Assembly (NCBI GenBank): GCA_021781775.1
Contig: JAJXWE010000077.1
Coordinates: 1 to 6,971 of the forward strand
Direction: 5' to 3'
Length of the DNA stretch: 6,971 nucleotides
DNA from: Pseudomonadota bacterium
Lineage (GTDB): Bacteria; Pseudomonadota; Gammaproteobacteria; Steroidobacterales; Steroidobacteraceae
Under the pieces are notes generated by a model. The model made no database searches, was not told where the DNA came from, and was given only the letters and a program-made list of their open reading frames with translations. The stretch's first letter is position 1. Each line of letters begins with the position of its first letter. The translations under genes and the position numbers were made by a program. Positions 1 to 6,711 of this stretch are shown piece after piece.

Positions 1-1305
1 GCAATGGGCAAGAGCGCGCAGGTTCCCCTGCACGTGTGGCTGCCGGACTCGATGGAGGGTCCGACACCGATCTCCGCCCTGATCCACGCGGCCACTATGG
101 TGACCGCCGGCATCTTCATGGTGGCGCGCATGTCGCCGCTGTTCGAGCATTCCGATGCGGCGCTGTCGTTCGTGCTCGTGATCGGCGCCACGACGGCGTT
201 CTTCATGGGACTGCTTGGCGTCGTCAACAACGATATCAAGCGCGTCATCGCCTACTCGACGCTCTCGCAGCTCGGCTACATGACCGCCGCGCTCGGTGCC
301 TCGGCCTACAGCGCGGCGATCTTCCATCTGATGACGCATGCCTTCTTCAAAGCGCTGCTGTTCCTCGCGGCCGGCTCGGTCATCATCGGCATGCACCACG
401 AGCAGGACATGCGCAAGATGGGCGGACTCGCCAAGTACATGCCCGTCACCGCCGTAACCTGCTGGATCGGCGGACTGGCGCTGGTCGCGACGCCATTCTT
501 CTCGGGCTTCTACTCCAAGGACGCGATCATCGAGGCGGTCGGCCTGACCCACCGCTGGGGCGGAACTTACGCGTACTGGTGCGTGCTGCTCGGCGCATTC
601 GTCACCTCGCTGTACACGTTCCGACTGCTGTTCATGACCTTCCACGGCAAGGAGCGCTTCCGGGATGCGGCCGCCGGTCACGGGCATGGACACGACGCGC
701 ATGACGCACACGGCGGGCACGGGGTGCACGAGCCGCACGAGAGCCCGTGGGTGGTGACGGTGCCACTGATCGCGCTGGCCATCCCCTCGGTGCTCATCGG
801 GTACTTCACCGTGGGCAAGGTGCTCTACGGCACGTACTTCGGCAGCGCCATCGAGGTGCTGCCGCAGCATGACGTGCTCGCGCGTCTGGCGGCCGACTAT
901 CACGGGCCGGCCTCGCTCGCGCTCGAAGGCTTCATGGGCCTGCCGTTCTGGTTCGCGCTCGCCGGACTCGTCACGGCGTGGCTGTTCGTGCTGAAGCGAC
1001 CGGACTGGGCGGACGCGGCCGCGGTGAAATTCGCCTGGCTGAAGCGCATCCTCGACCAGAAGTTCTACTTCGACTGGTTCAACGAGCAGGTTCTCGCGCG
1101 TGCGAGCCGCACCATCGGTACCGGGCTGTGGAAGGTCGGTGACCAGGGTCTGATCGACGGCGGCATGGTCAACGGCACCGCCGCCTCGGTCGGCTGGTTC
1201 GGCAGCGTGGTGCGGCGGGTGCAGAGTGGTTACCTGTATTCGTACGCCTTCTGGATCGTCATCGGCCTGGCGGCACTGCTCGGCTGGTTTCTGGTCCACG
1301 CGTAG
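1..1305 (+). CDS. nuoL: NADH-quinone oxidoreductase subunit L, 5'-truncated by window edge
   Basis: Distal antiporter-like membrane subunit of respiratory complex I, which couples NADH:quinone electron transfer to proton pumping across the inner membrane. The frame is open from base 1, and the ATG at 4 is an internal methionine: the following GKSAQVPLHVWLPD motif belongs to mid-protein helix TM7, so about 200 or more N-terminal residues lie outside. Residues equivalent to E. coli K229 (10-12), H254 in ALIHAATM (85-87), H334/H338/K342 in HLMTHAFFK (325-351) and K399 in SKDAI (517-519) are all present. A histidine-rich loop (679-738) follows the FHGKERF segment. The C-terminal part (about 990-1300) contains the stretch expected for the long lateral helix (LKRILDQKFYFDWFNE) and a final membrane helix. 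nuoM follows after 33 bases, so this is one operon. The family and position are certain. Only the start is unseen. Confidence 0.97.
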   Translation, partial: AMGKSAQVPLHVWLPDSMEGPTPISALIHAATMVTAGIFMVARMSPLFEHSDAALSFVLVIGATTAFFMGLLGVVNNDIKRVIAYSTLSQLGYMTAALGASAYSAAIFHLMTHAFFKALLFLAAGSVIIGMHHEQDMRKMGGLAKYMPVTAVTCWIGGLALVATPFFSGFYSKDAIIEAVGLTHRWGGTYAYWCVLLGAFVTSLYTFRLLFMTFHGKERFRDAAAGHGHGHDAHDAHGGHGVHEPHESPWVVTVPLIALAIPSVLIGYFTVGKVLYGTYFGSAIEVLPQHDVLARLAADYHGPASLALEGFMGLPFWFALAGLVTAWLFVLKRPDWADAAAVKFAWLKRILDQKFYFDWFNEQVLARASRTIGTGLWKVGDQGLIDGGMVNGTAASVGWFGSVVRRVQSGYLYSYAFWIVIGLAALLGWFLVHA

Positions 1306-1338
1306 GCCCGCGCGGCGCATTTCGGAGAAAGCACAAGA

Positions 1339-2853
1339 ATGCACGATCACCTGCTGTCCCTGCTGATCTGGCTGCCGATTGCGGCCGGCATCGCGGTGCT
1401 GCTGCTCGGGGAGCGCAATATCGTCGCGGGTCGCTGGCTCGCGCTCGCCGCCTCGCTCGTGGCGCTGGCGCTGTGCGTGCCGCTGATGCGGGACTTCGAC
1501 ACCCACACCGCGGCGATGCAGTTCATCGAGAAGGCGGCATGGATCCCACGCTTCCAGGCCTATTACGCCCTCGGCGTCGACGGCATCTCGATGCCGCTGG
1601 TGGTGCTGACCGCGCTCATGACCATCCCGGTGCTGATCGCCGGCTGGCAGGTCATCACCAAACGGCCCGCGCAGTACTACGCAGCCTTCCTCATCATGGA
1701 AGGACTGATGATCGGTGTGTTCTCGGCTACCGATGCGCTGCTCTTTTATTTCTTCTGGGAAGCGATGCTGATCCCGATGTTTCTCATCATCGGCATCTGG
1801 GGCGGCCCACGGCGCGTGTACGCGACGATCAAGTTCTTCCTCTATACCTTTCTCGGCTCGGTGTTCATGCTGGCCGCGCTGATCTACATGTACGTCAAGG
1901 CCGGCAATTACTCGATTGCGAGCTTCCAGTCGCTGCCGCTGACGCTCACCGAGCAGCGCTGGATCTTCGCCGCCTTCCTGCTCGCCTTCGCGGTCAAGGT
2001 GCCAATGTGGCCGGTGCACACATGGTTGCCCGATGCGCACGTCGAGGCGCCCACCGGCGGCTCGGTGATCCTGGCGGCCATCATGTTGAAGATGGGCGGC
2101 TACGGGTTCCTGCGCTTCAGCCTGCCGATCGTGCCCGATGCGTGCCGCGAGCTCGATGGGCTGATGATCACCCTGTCGCTGATCGCGGTGATCTACATCG
2201 GCTTCGTCGCGCTCGTGCAGCAGGACATGAAGAAGCTGATCGCTTACTCGTCGATCGCCCACATGGGTTTCGTCACCCTCGGGGCGTTCCTCGTGTACGC
2301 GATCGTGCGCACCACCGGCATCACCACCGGCGCCGGCATGGGCATGGACGGCGCGATGGTGCAGATGGTCTCCCACGGATTGATCTCGGGGGCGCTGTTC
2401 CTGTGCGTCGGGGTGCTCTATGACCGGATGCACAGCCGCCAGATCGCCGACTACGGCGGCGTGGTCAACACCATGCCGGTATTCGCCGGCTTCATGGTGC
2501 TGTTCGCCCTGGCCAACACGGGACTGCCCGGCACCTCGGGATTCGTCGGGGAGTTTCTCGTCATTCTCGCGAGCTTCAAGGCGAGCTTCTGGTACGCGGC
2601 GCTCGCGGCCGTGACGCTCATCCTCGGGGCCGGCTACACGCTCTGGCTGGTCAAGCGCGTCGTGTTCGGCCCCATCGCCAATGAGCACGTGGCGGAGCTG
2701 CACGATATCAACGGCCGGGAGTTCCTGATCCTTGGCGTGCTGGCGCTCGCGGTGCTGCTGCTCGGCGTCTGGCCGGAGCCGCTGCTGAAGGTCATGGAAC
2801 CCTCGATTCAGCACCTGGTCAGCCAGGCCGCTGCCACCAAGATTCCGGTGTAG
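1339..2853 (+). CDS. nuoM: NADH-quinone oxidoreductase subunit M
   Basis: Central antiporter-like proton-translocating subunit of complex I, an inner-membrane protein of about 14 helices. Its 504 residues are close to the usual length (about 500-510). Expected key charged residues are visible: E141 in FFWEAML (E. coli E144), K220 in AVKVPMWPVHTWLPD (E. coli K234), K251 in LKMGGYG (E. coli K265) and E405 in GTSGFVGEF (E. coli E407). The 31-residue spacing between the two lysines is kept. The typical MVSHGLISGALFLCVG helix is at about residues 348-363. The ATG at 1339 is preceded by CGGAGAAAG (1323-1331), a reasonable though slightly distant ribosome site. nuoN begins 5 bases after the stop, implying co-transcription and probably coupled translation. 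A small Gly/Thr/Met-rich segment (TTGITTGAGMGMDGAM, around 2310-2360) is a loop and should not affect the core. Confidence 0.98.
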   Translation: MHDHLLSLLIWLPIAAGIAVLLLGERNIVAGRWLALAASLVALALCVPLMRDFDTHTAAMQFIEKAAWIPRFQAYYALGVDGISMPLVVLTALMTIPVLIAGWQVITKRPAQYYAAFLIMEGLMIGVFSATDALLFYFFWEAMLIPMFLIIGIWGGPRRVYATIKFFLYTFLGSVFMLAALIYMYVKAGNYSIASFQSLPLTLTEQRWIFAAFLLAFAVKVPMWPVHTWLPDAHVEAPTGGSVILAAIMLKMGGYGFLRFSLPIVPDACRELDGLMITLSLIAVIYIGFVALVQQDMKKLIAYSSIAHMGFVTLGAFLVYAIVRTTGITTGAGMGMDGAMVQMVSHGLISGALFLCVGVLYDRMHSRQIADYGGVVNTMPVFAGFMVLFALANTGLPGTSGFVGEFLVILASFKASFWYAALAAVTLILGAGYTLWLVKRVVFGPIANEHVAELHDINGREFLILGVLALAVLLLGVWPEPLLKVMEPSIQHLVSQAAATKIPV

Positions 2854-2858
2854 AAGCG

Positions 2859-4304
2859 ATGCCCGACCCGATGACGAACCTGCATTCCATGGCCGCCGCG
2901 ATTCCGGAGATCTATCTCACCGCGGCGATCTGCGTCGTGCTGCTGTTCGAGGCGTTCGTCGGCGCACGACGGCCCGGCGCTACCGGCACGCTCACACTGT
3001 TCGCGCTCGTGATCGGGGCGGCCCTCACCGTGGTGTTCGCCGACGTCGCGCAGCCGACGGTGCTGTTCTACGGGACGTACATTGCCGACCCGCTCGCCTA
3101 CCTGCTGAAGCTCGCCGGCTTCCTCTCGGTAGCGGTGGCGCTGCTGTATTCGCGTACCTACCTGTACAACCGCGACATCCTCAAGGGCGAGTACTACGTG
3201 CTCGCGCTCTCGGCGCTGCTCGGCATCTTCGTGCTGATTTCCGCCAACAGCCTGCTCACGGTCTACCTCGGCGTCGAGTTGCTGGCGCTGTCGGTCTACG
3301 CCATGGTGGCGTTCGACAGAGAGTCGGGCGTTGCGGCCGAAGCGGCCATGAAGTACTTCGTCCTGGGTGCGATCGCTTCGGGCATGCTGCTCTACGGCAT
3401 GTCAATCATCTATGGCCTGACCGGGACGCTCGATCTCAACGGCATCGCTGTGGCGCTGGTCGCGCCGCACAATCTCGGGGTAATCCTTGGCCTGACGTTC
3501 ATCGTCGTCGCCGTCGCCTTCAAGCTGGGGGCCGTGCCGTTTCACATGTGGCTGCCGGATGTCTACGAGGGTGCTCCGACCAGTGTCACGCTGTTCATCG
3601 GCACGGCGCCGAAGATCGCCTACTTCGCCCTCGCGCTGCGACTGCTGGCGCACGGACTGGCCGGGACGTCGGTCGACTGGACGGCCATGCTGACCCCGCT
3701 CGCGGTGCTCACGCTGGTGGTCGGTAACGTCGTGGCCATCGCGCAGAGCAATCTCAAGCGCATGCTGGCGTACTCGACGATCGCCAACGTCGGCTTCATC
3801 CTGCTCGGGTTCGTCGCCGGGACGCCCGACGGCTACAGCGCCGCCCTGTACTACACGCTGGTGTACGTGCTGGTGGCACTCGGCTCCTTCGGCGTGATTG
3901 TGCTGGCAAGCCGCAAGGGTTTCGAGGCCGACCGTCTCGAGGACTACAAGGGACTGTACCGGCGCGACCCGCTGCTGGCGCTCGCCATGGCGATGCTCAT
4001 GTTCTCGACCGCCGGCGTGCCGCCGTTCGTCGGCTTCTGGGCCAAGCTCCGGATCTTCCAGGCGTTGTGGGAAACCCACCACCTGTGGCTGGTGGTGATC
4101 GCAGCGGCCATGTCGGTGGTCGGCGCCTTCTACTACCTGCGGGTGGTGAAGCTCATGTACTTCGATGAGCCGTCCGAGACGCTACCGGCGACGGAGGGCA
4201 GTTTCGGGGTGCGATTTGCGCTCGGCCTGAACGCCGCTGCGGTGCTCGTGCTCGGTGTCCTGCCAGCGCCGCTGCTCGACCTGTGCTCGCGGGTCATTCA
4301 CTGA
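2859..4304 (+). CDS. nuoN: NADH-quinone oxidoreductase subunit N
   Basis: Antiporter-like membrane subunit of complex I located nearest the quinone-binding side, and usually the last gene of nuo operons, as here. It has 481 residues (E. coli about 485). Key residues are present: E140 in GVELLAL (E. coli E133), K165 in AAMKYFVLG (E. coli K158), K222 in AFKLGAVPFHMWLPD (E. coli K217), K252 in TAPKIAYF (E. coli K247) and K396 in FWAKLRIF (E. coli K395). About 14 hydrophobic helices run through the protein. The ATG at 2859 lies 5 bases after the nuoM stop. An in-frame ATG at 2871 (residue 5) is an alternative start. Neither has a strong Shine-Dalgarno, which fits translational coupling to nuoM. 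No further + strand gene follows: the next gene is convergent, so the nuo operon appears to end here. Confidence 0.97.
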   Translation: MPDPMTNLHSMAAAIPEIYLTAAICVVLLFEAFVGARRPGATGTLTLFALVIGAALTVVFADVAQPTVLFYGTYIADPLAYLLKLAGFLSVAVALLYSRTYLYNRDILKGEYYVLALSALLGIFVLISANSLLTVYLGVELLALSVYAMVAFDRESGVAAEAAMKYFVLGAIASGMLLYGMSIIYGLTGTLDLNGIAVALVAPHNLGVILGLTFIVVAVAFKLGAVPFHMWLPDVYEGAPTSVTLFIGTAPKIAYFALALRLLAHGLAGTSVDWTAMLTPLAVLTLVVGNVVAIAQSNLKRMLAYSTIANVGFILLGFVAGTPDGYSAALYYTLVYVLVALGSFGVIVLASRKGFEADRLEDYKGLYRRDPLLALAMAMLMFSTAGVPPFVGFWAKLRIFQALWETHHLWLVVIAAAMSVVGAFYYLRVVKLMYFDEPSETLPATEGSFGVRFALGLNAAAVLVLGVLPAPLLDLCSRVIH

Positions 4305-4319
4305 CGGCGCAGCGCGCCG
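4305..4319. terminator. Short GC hairpin between convergent genes (weak terminator candidate)
   Basis: CGGCGC-AGC-GCGCCG forms a perfect 6-bp stem with a 3-base loop directly after the nuoN stop codon, in the 25-base gap before the stop of the oppositely directed gene. The position suits a two-way transcription end. There is no T-tract on either strand, so it is not a standard intrinsic terminator, and such a GC stem can occur by chance in DNA this GC-rich. Confidence 0.25.
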
Positions 4320-4329
4320 CCGCGGGCCG

Positions 4330-4824
4330 CTACGAGGGGCTCGCGGGCGGCTTCTTGCGGCGCATGATCAGGCGCGCCGCGAGCAGCATCACGACGATGT
4401 TGAGTACCCACCACGCGCCGTAGCCGTGCTGCTCCAGGACCGCGAGGCGACTCGCGCGCTTCGGCAGCGTGACCACCGCGCTCAGTACTTCGTGGATCCC
4501 GTCGTGTGCGACGATCACCTGCAGGGTGTGCGCGCCGCCATCGACGTCCCGGGTGTTCAACAGGTACGCGGTGCCTTGCGCGGTGAGCGGCACCGGGTGG
4601 CCGTCGATCGCGGCGCTGACGTTGCCGGCGCCCTGGACGGGCTGCTCCCCAGCGGTGCGCGTGATGTGCAGCACGATCTCACGAGGATGGATGCTCGCAT
4701 CGAGCACCAGCATCGCCGAGCTGGCGATCTGTACGTTCGGGGCGGTGGGCGCCTCGGCCCCGGCCAGCGGCGCGAGCAGCGCCAGGACGAGTCCGGCGAG
4801 GGACATCAGCCGCATGATCCGCAT
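4330..4824 (-). CDS. Unrecognised secreted/membrane-anchored protein, co-transcribed with marR
   Basis: A 164-residue protein I do not recognise. What is visible: a basic, hydrophobic N-terminus (MRIMRLMSLAGLVLALLAPLA) reading as a signal peptide with likely cleavage after A23 (AGA-EA) or A25; a hydrophilic middle of about 105 residues with alternating hydrophobic patterns suggestive of a beta-sandwich (residues 30-121); one C-terminal membrane helix (about 136-153); and a positive tail (RRKK, 155-158). This predicts an extracytoplasmic domain anchored by its C-terminus, tail in the cytoplasm. There are no cysteines and no obvious metal or catalytic motif. The start at 4824 overlaps the marR stop by one base (TGATG). 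It is preceded by GGAGGAG (4827-4833), a strong ribosome site although close to the ATG. ATGs at 4815 and 4806 are alternative starts. The coupling to marR implies shared expression. A role in sensing, transport or envelope response linked to aromatic catabolism is conceivable but unsupported. Confidence 0.75.
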   Translation of the reverse strand: MRIMRLMSLAGLVLALLAPLAGAEAPTAPNVQIASSAMLVLDASIHPREIVLHITRTAGEQPVQGAGNVSAAIDGHPVPLTAQGTAYLLNTRDVDGGAHTLQVIVAHDGIHEVLSAVVTLPKRASRLAVLEQHGYGAWWVLNIVVMLLAARLIMRRKKPPASPS

Positions 4825-5285
4825 CACTCCTCCAGCTGCAGGAAGCGCTCGAGCGTCTCGAGCGCGGCGAGAAATCCGGCCTGCTGCTCCGCAGGCAGAC
4901 AGGCGAGCAGGCTCGCTTCGCGCTCGAGCGCGATCGGCACCAGTTCGCCGTACAGGCGGCGTCCGGCCTTGGTGAGGCGCACCTGCCGTTCCCGCCGGTC
5001 CTGGGCGCTCGAGACGCGCTCGATGAGCTGACGGCCCTCGAGCTCGGCGATCGCCCGGCTGACGCGCGTCTTGTGCATGCGTGTGCTCGAGGCGATGTAC
5101 TGAGCGGTACAGTCCTGTCGTGAGCCGACCGTGGCGATCACCCGCCACTGCGGGATGTCCAGCCCGAAGCGCCGCTGGTAGATGCTCGCCAGGTACTGGC
5201 TGGCGCCCGTCGCCAGCCGGTTCAGGCGGAAGGGCACGAAGGCGGCAAGCTCGAGCGACCGCTCGGGCATCGGGCGGGCGGGCAC
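4824..5285 (-). CDS. MarR-family transcriptional regulator, probable regulator of homogentisate genes
   Basis: A 153-residue cytoplasmic DNA-binding protein of the MarR winged helix-turn-helix family, which bind short palindromes as dimers and are usually released by small phenolic ligands. Helix-turn-helix and wing are clear: FGLDIPQWRVIATVG (about residues 40-54), the recognition-helix region HKTRVSRAIAELEGRQLIER (71-90), the wing signature DRRERQVRLTKAG (96-108), and C-terminal helices for dimerisation. I chose the GTG start at 5285 because GGGAGAG (5291-5297) lies upstream at good spacing. The frame is open up to a TTG at 5315, but that codon sits inside the inverted repeat and lacks a ribosome site. 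The ATG at 5270 is possible but also has no ribosome site. The gene is divergent from hmgA, so by position it probably controls hmgA-fahA and itself. Pseudomonas putida uses an IclR-type HmgR for this job, so this is a different regulator type. Confidence 0.92.
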   Translation of the reverse strand: MPARPMPERSLELAAFVPFRLNRLATGASQYLASIYQRRFGLDIPQWRVIATVGSRQDCTAQYIASSTRMHKTRVSRAIAELEGRQLIERVSSAQDRRERQVRLTKAGRRLYGELVPIALEREASLLACLPAEQQAGFLAALETLERFLQLEE

Positions 5286-5290
5286 GGCGT

Positions 5291-5297
5291 CTCTCCC
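5291..5297 (-). promoter_or_regulatory. Ribosome binding site deciding the marR GTG start
   Basis: On the minus strand GGGAGAG is followed by ACGCC and then GTG (5285-5283). The GGGAG core is 7 bases from the start codon, a normal spacing. The upstream TTG (5315) and downstream ATG (5270) in the same frame have no comparable site, so this element favours the GTG. Confidence 0.6.
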
Positions 5298-5301
5298 ATA
5301 A

Positions 5302-5317
5302 GGTTGCGAGCGCAACC
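5302..5317. promoter_or_regulatory. Perfect inverted repeat, likely MarR operator
   Basis: GGTTGCG-AG-CGCAACC is a perfect 7-bp inverted repeat with a 2-base centre, lying in the 72-base region between the divergent marR (GTG at 5285) and hmgA (ATG at 5358) starts. Size and symmetry match the 16-20 bp palindromes bound by MarR dimers. It would lie just upstream of or over the -35 region of an hmgA promoter (a possible -35 TTGCGA at 5304-5309 is inside it) and just downstream of the candidate marR transcription start. Binding there could repress both directions. That it is the site of this regulator is inference from position and symmetry. Confidence 0.65.
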
Positions 5318-5326
5318 AATTGTGTC

Positions 5327-5355
5327 ATCATAGCCCAAAGCATACCGGGAGTCCG
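5327..5355 (-). promoter_or_regulatory. Candidate sigma70-type promoter for marR
   Basis: On the minus strand the hexamer TATGAT (5332-5327) matches the -10 consensus at five of six positions. A weak -35, CGGACT (5355-5350, three of six), lies 17 bases upstream. Transcription would start near 5320, just before the inverted repeat, giving autoregulation by roadblock or occlusion. The match on the -35 side is poor, so this is only a candidate. Confidence 0.3.
5347..5351 (+). promoter_or_regulatory. Ribosome binding site of hmgA
   Basis: GGGAG ends 6 bases before the ATG at 5358, a standard Shine-Dalgarno spacing that supports this start codon for hmgA. Confidence 0.65.
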
Positions 5356-5357
5356 TC

Positions 5358-6698
5358 ATGCGCTCCGCATCCGCTGCCGCCGCCGAGGCGGTCCGGCCGC
5401 TCCAGTACCTCAGCGGCTTCGCCAACCACTTCGCCACCGAGGCGCTGCCCGGCGCTCTGCCCGAAGGGCGCAACTCCCCGCAGCGCTGTCCCTACGGGCT
5501 GTACGCCGAACAGCTCTCCGGCACCGCCTTCACCGCACCGCGCCCGGCGAATCGCCGCAGCTGGCTGTACCGGATCCGACCGGCGGCGGTGCAGGGGGAG
5601 TTCCGCCCGCTCTCGCACCCGGGACTGCTCGGGCGGTTCGCCGAGCTGCCGACGCCGCCGGATCCGCTGCGCTGGAGCGCGCTGCCGGTGCCCACTGAGC
5701 CGACCGACTTCATCGACGGGCTGCTCACCGCCGGCGGCGCCGGCTCGAGCGAGGCGCACAGCGGCTGCGCCATCCATTGGTACCGCGCGAACCGCTCGAT
5801 GCGGGAGCGGTTCTTTTACGATGCGGACGGGGAGCTGCTCATCGTGCCGCAGCTCGGCGCGCTGCGCGTGGCGAGCGAGCTCGGGGTGCTCGAGCTCGAA
5901 CCGCAGGAGATCGTCGTGGTGCCACGCGGGGTTCGCTTCCGGGTGGAGTTGCTCGGCCTCGAAGCACGCGGCTATGTCTGCGAGAACTTCGGCGCGCCGC
6001 TGAAGCTGCCCGACCTCGGGCCCATCGGCGCGAACGGACTCGCCAATCCGCGCGACTTCCTCGCGCCCGTCGCCTGGTTCGAGGAGCGCGAGGGCCCGAT
6101 GGAGCTGGTGGCCAAGCTGGGCGGGACGCTCTGGAGCGCCGAGCTCGATCACTCGCCGCTCGATGTGGTGGCCTGGCACGGCAATCACGCCCCGTACAAG
6201 TACGACCTGCGCCGCTTCAACACGATCGGTTCGGTGAGTTACGATCATCCGGATCCCTCGATTTTCCTGGTGCTGCACTCGGTGAGCGACACTCCCGGTG
6301 TCGATGCGGTCGATTTCGTGATCTTCCCGCCGCGCTGGCTGGTGATGCAGGACACGTTCCGGCCGCCCTGGTTCCACCGCAACGTCGCGAGCGAGTTCAT
6401 GGGACTCGTCCACGGCACGTACGACGCCAAGGCGAGCGGCTTCGAGCCCGGCGGCGCATCGCTGCACAACTGCATGAGTGGCCACGGACCGGACGCGCAG
6501 ACCTTCGAGCGCGCGAGCCGCGCCGACACCAGCGCACCGCAGCGCATCGCGGATACCATGGCCTTCATGTTCGAGACGCGGACGTTGATTCATCCGACGC
6601 CGCAGGCCCTCGCGCTGCCGCAGCGCCAGCGCGATTACGCACGCTGCTGGCAGGGCCTCGGCAAGCACTTCGACGCGCGCGCGCGCGAGCCGCGCTGA
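5358..6698 (+). CDS. hmgA: Homogentisate 1,2-dioxygenase
   Basis: Non-haem Fe(II) cytoplasmic enzyme that opens the ring of homogentisate with O2 to give 4-maleylacetoacetate, the central step of tyrosine and phenylalanine degradation. The 446 residues are the usual family length. The N-terminal signature YLSGFANHFATEALPGALPE begins at Y17, followed by NSPQRCPYGLYAEQLSGTAF. The Fe ligands are H340 and E346 (WFHRNVASEFMG) and H376 (SGHGPD), with exactly the spacing of human H335/E341/H371. The catalytic H297 (DHPDP, equivalent to human H292) and Y355 (equivalent to human Y350) are also present, so the enzyme should be active. The ATG at 5358 has a ribosome site (5347-5351) and the protein aligns from its N-terminus. 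The gene is divergent from marR, whose candidate operator lies upstream, and fahA follows after 13 bases as an operon partner. The C-terminal tail is Arg/Ala-rich from a short CG run. Confidence 0.98.
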   Translation: MRSASAAAAEAVRPLQYLSGFANHFATEALPGALPEGRNSPQRCPYGLYAEQLSGTAFTAPRPANRRSWLYRIRPAAVQGEFRPLSHPGLLGRFAELPTPPDPLRWSALPVPTEPTDFIDGLLTAGGAGSSEAHSGCAIHWYRANRSMRERFFYDADGELLIVPQLGALRVASELGVLELEPQEIVVVPRGVRFRVELLGLEARGYVCENFGAPLKLPDLGPIGANGLANPRDFLAPVAWFEEREGPMELVAKLGGTLWSAELDHSPLDVVAWHGNHAPYKYDLRRFNTIGSVSYDHPDPSIFLVLHSVSDTPGVDAVDFVIFPPRWLVMQDTFRPPWFHRNVASEFMGLVHGTYDAKASGFEPGGASLHNCMSGHGPDAQTFERASRADTSAPQRIADTMAFMFETRTLIHPTPQALALPQRQRDYARCWQGLGKHFDARAREPR

Positions 6699-6711
6699 GC
6701 GGCGGCCCGTC

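Noticed and set aside
3402..4082. Minus-strand open frame inside nuoN
   Set aside because: Low-complexity His/Arg/Glu/Gln composition opposite conserved nuoN codons. A shadow of third-position GC bias.
4255..5031. Plus-strand open frame across the minus-strand marR/unknown gene pair
   Set aside because: It overlaps the end of nuoN and runs antisense to a clear MarR protein. The composition is Arg-rich with no domain, and there is no ribosome site at its start.
5317..5322. CAATTG palindrome next to the inverted repeat, considered as a second operator
   Set aside because: Six bases only, with no matching extended half-sites. Not distinguishable from chance.
4825..5343. Extended N-terminus (start at 5343) for the unknown minus-strand protein
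   Set aside because: The extra 173 residues are an out-of-frame reading of marR. The signal peptide, ribosome site and TGATG junction all place the true start at 4824.
6673..6687. Run of alternating C and G near the hmgA 3' end, considered as a repeat or Z-DNA element
   Set aside because: Short, within codons for an Ala/Arg tail, and expected in DNA of this GC content.
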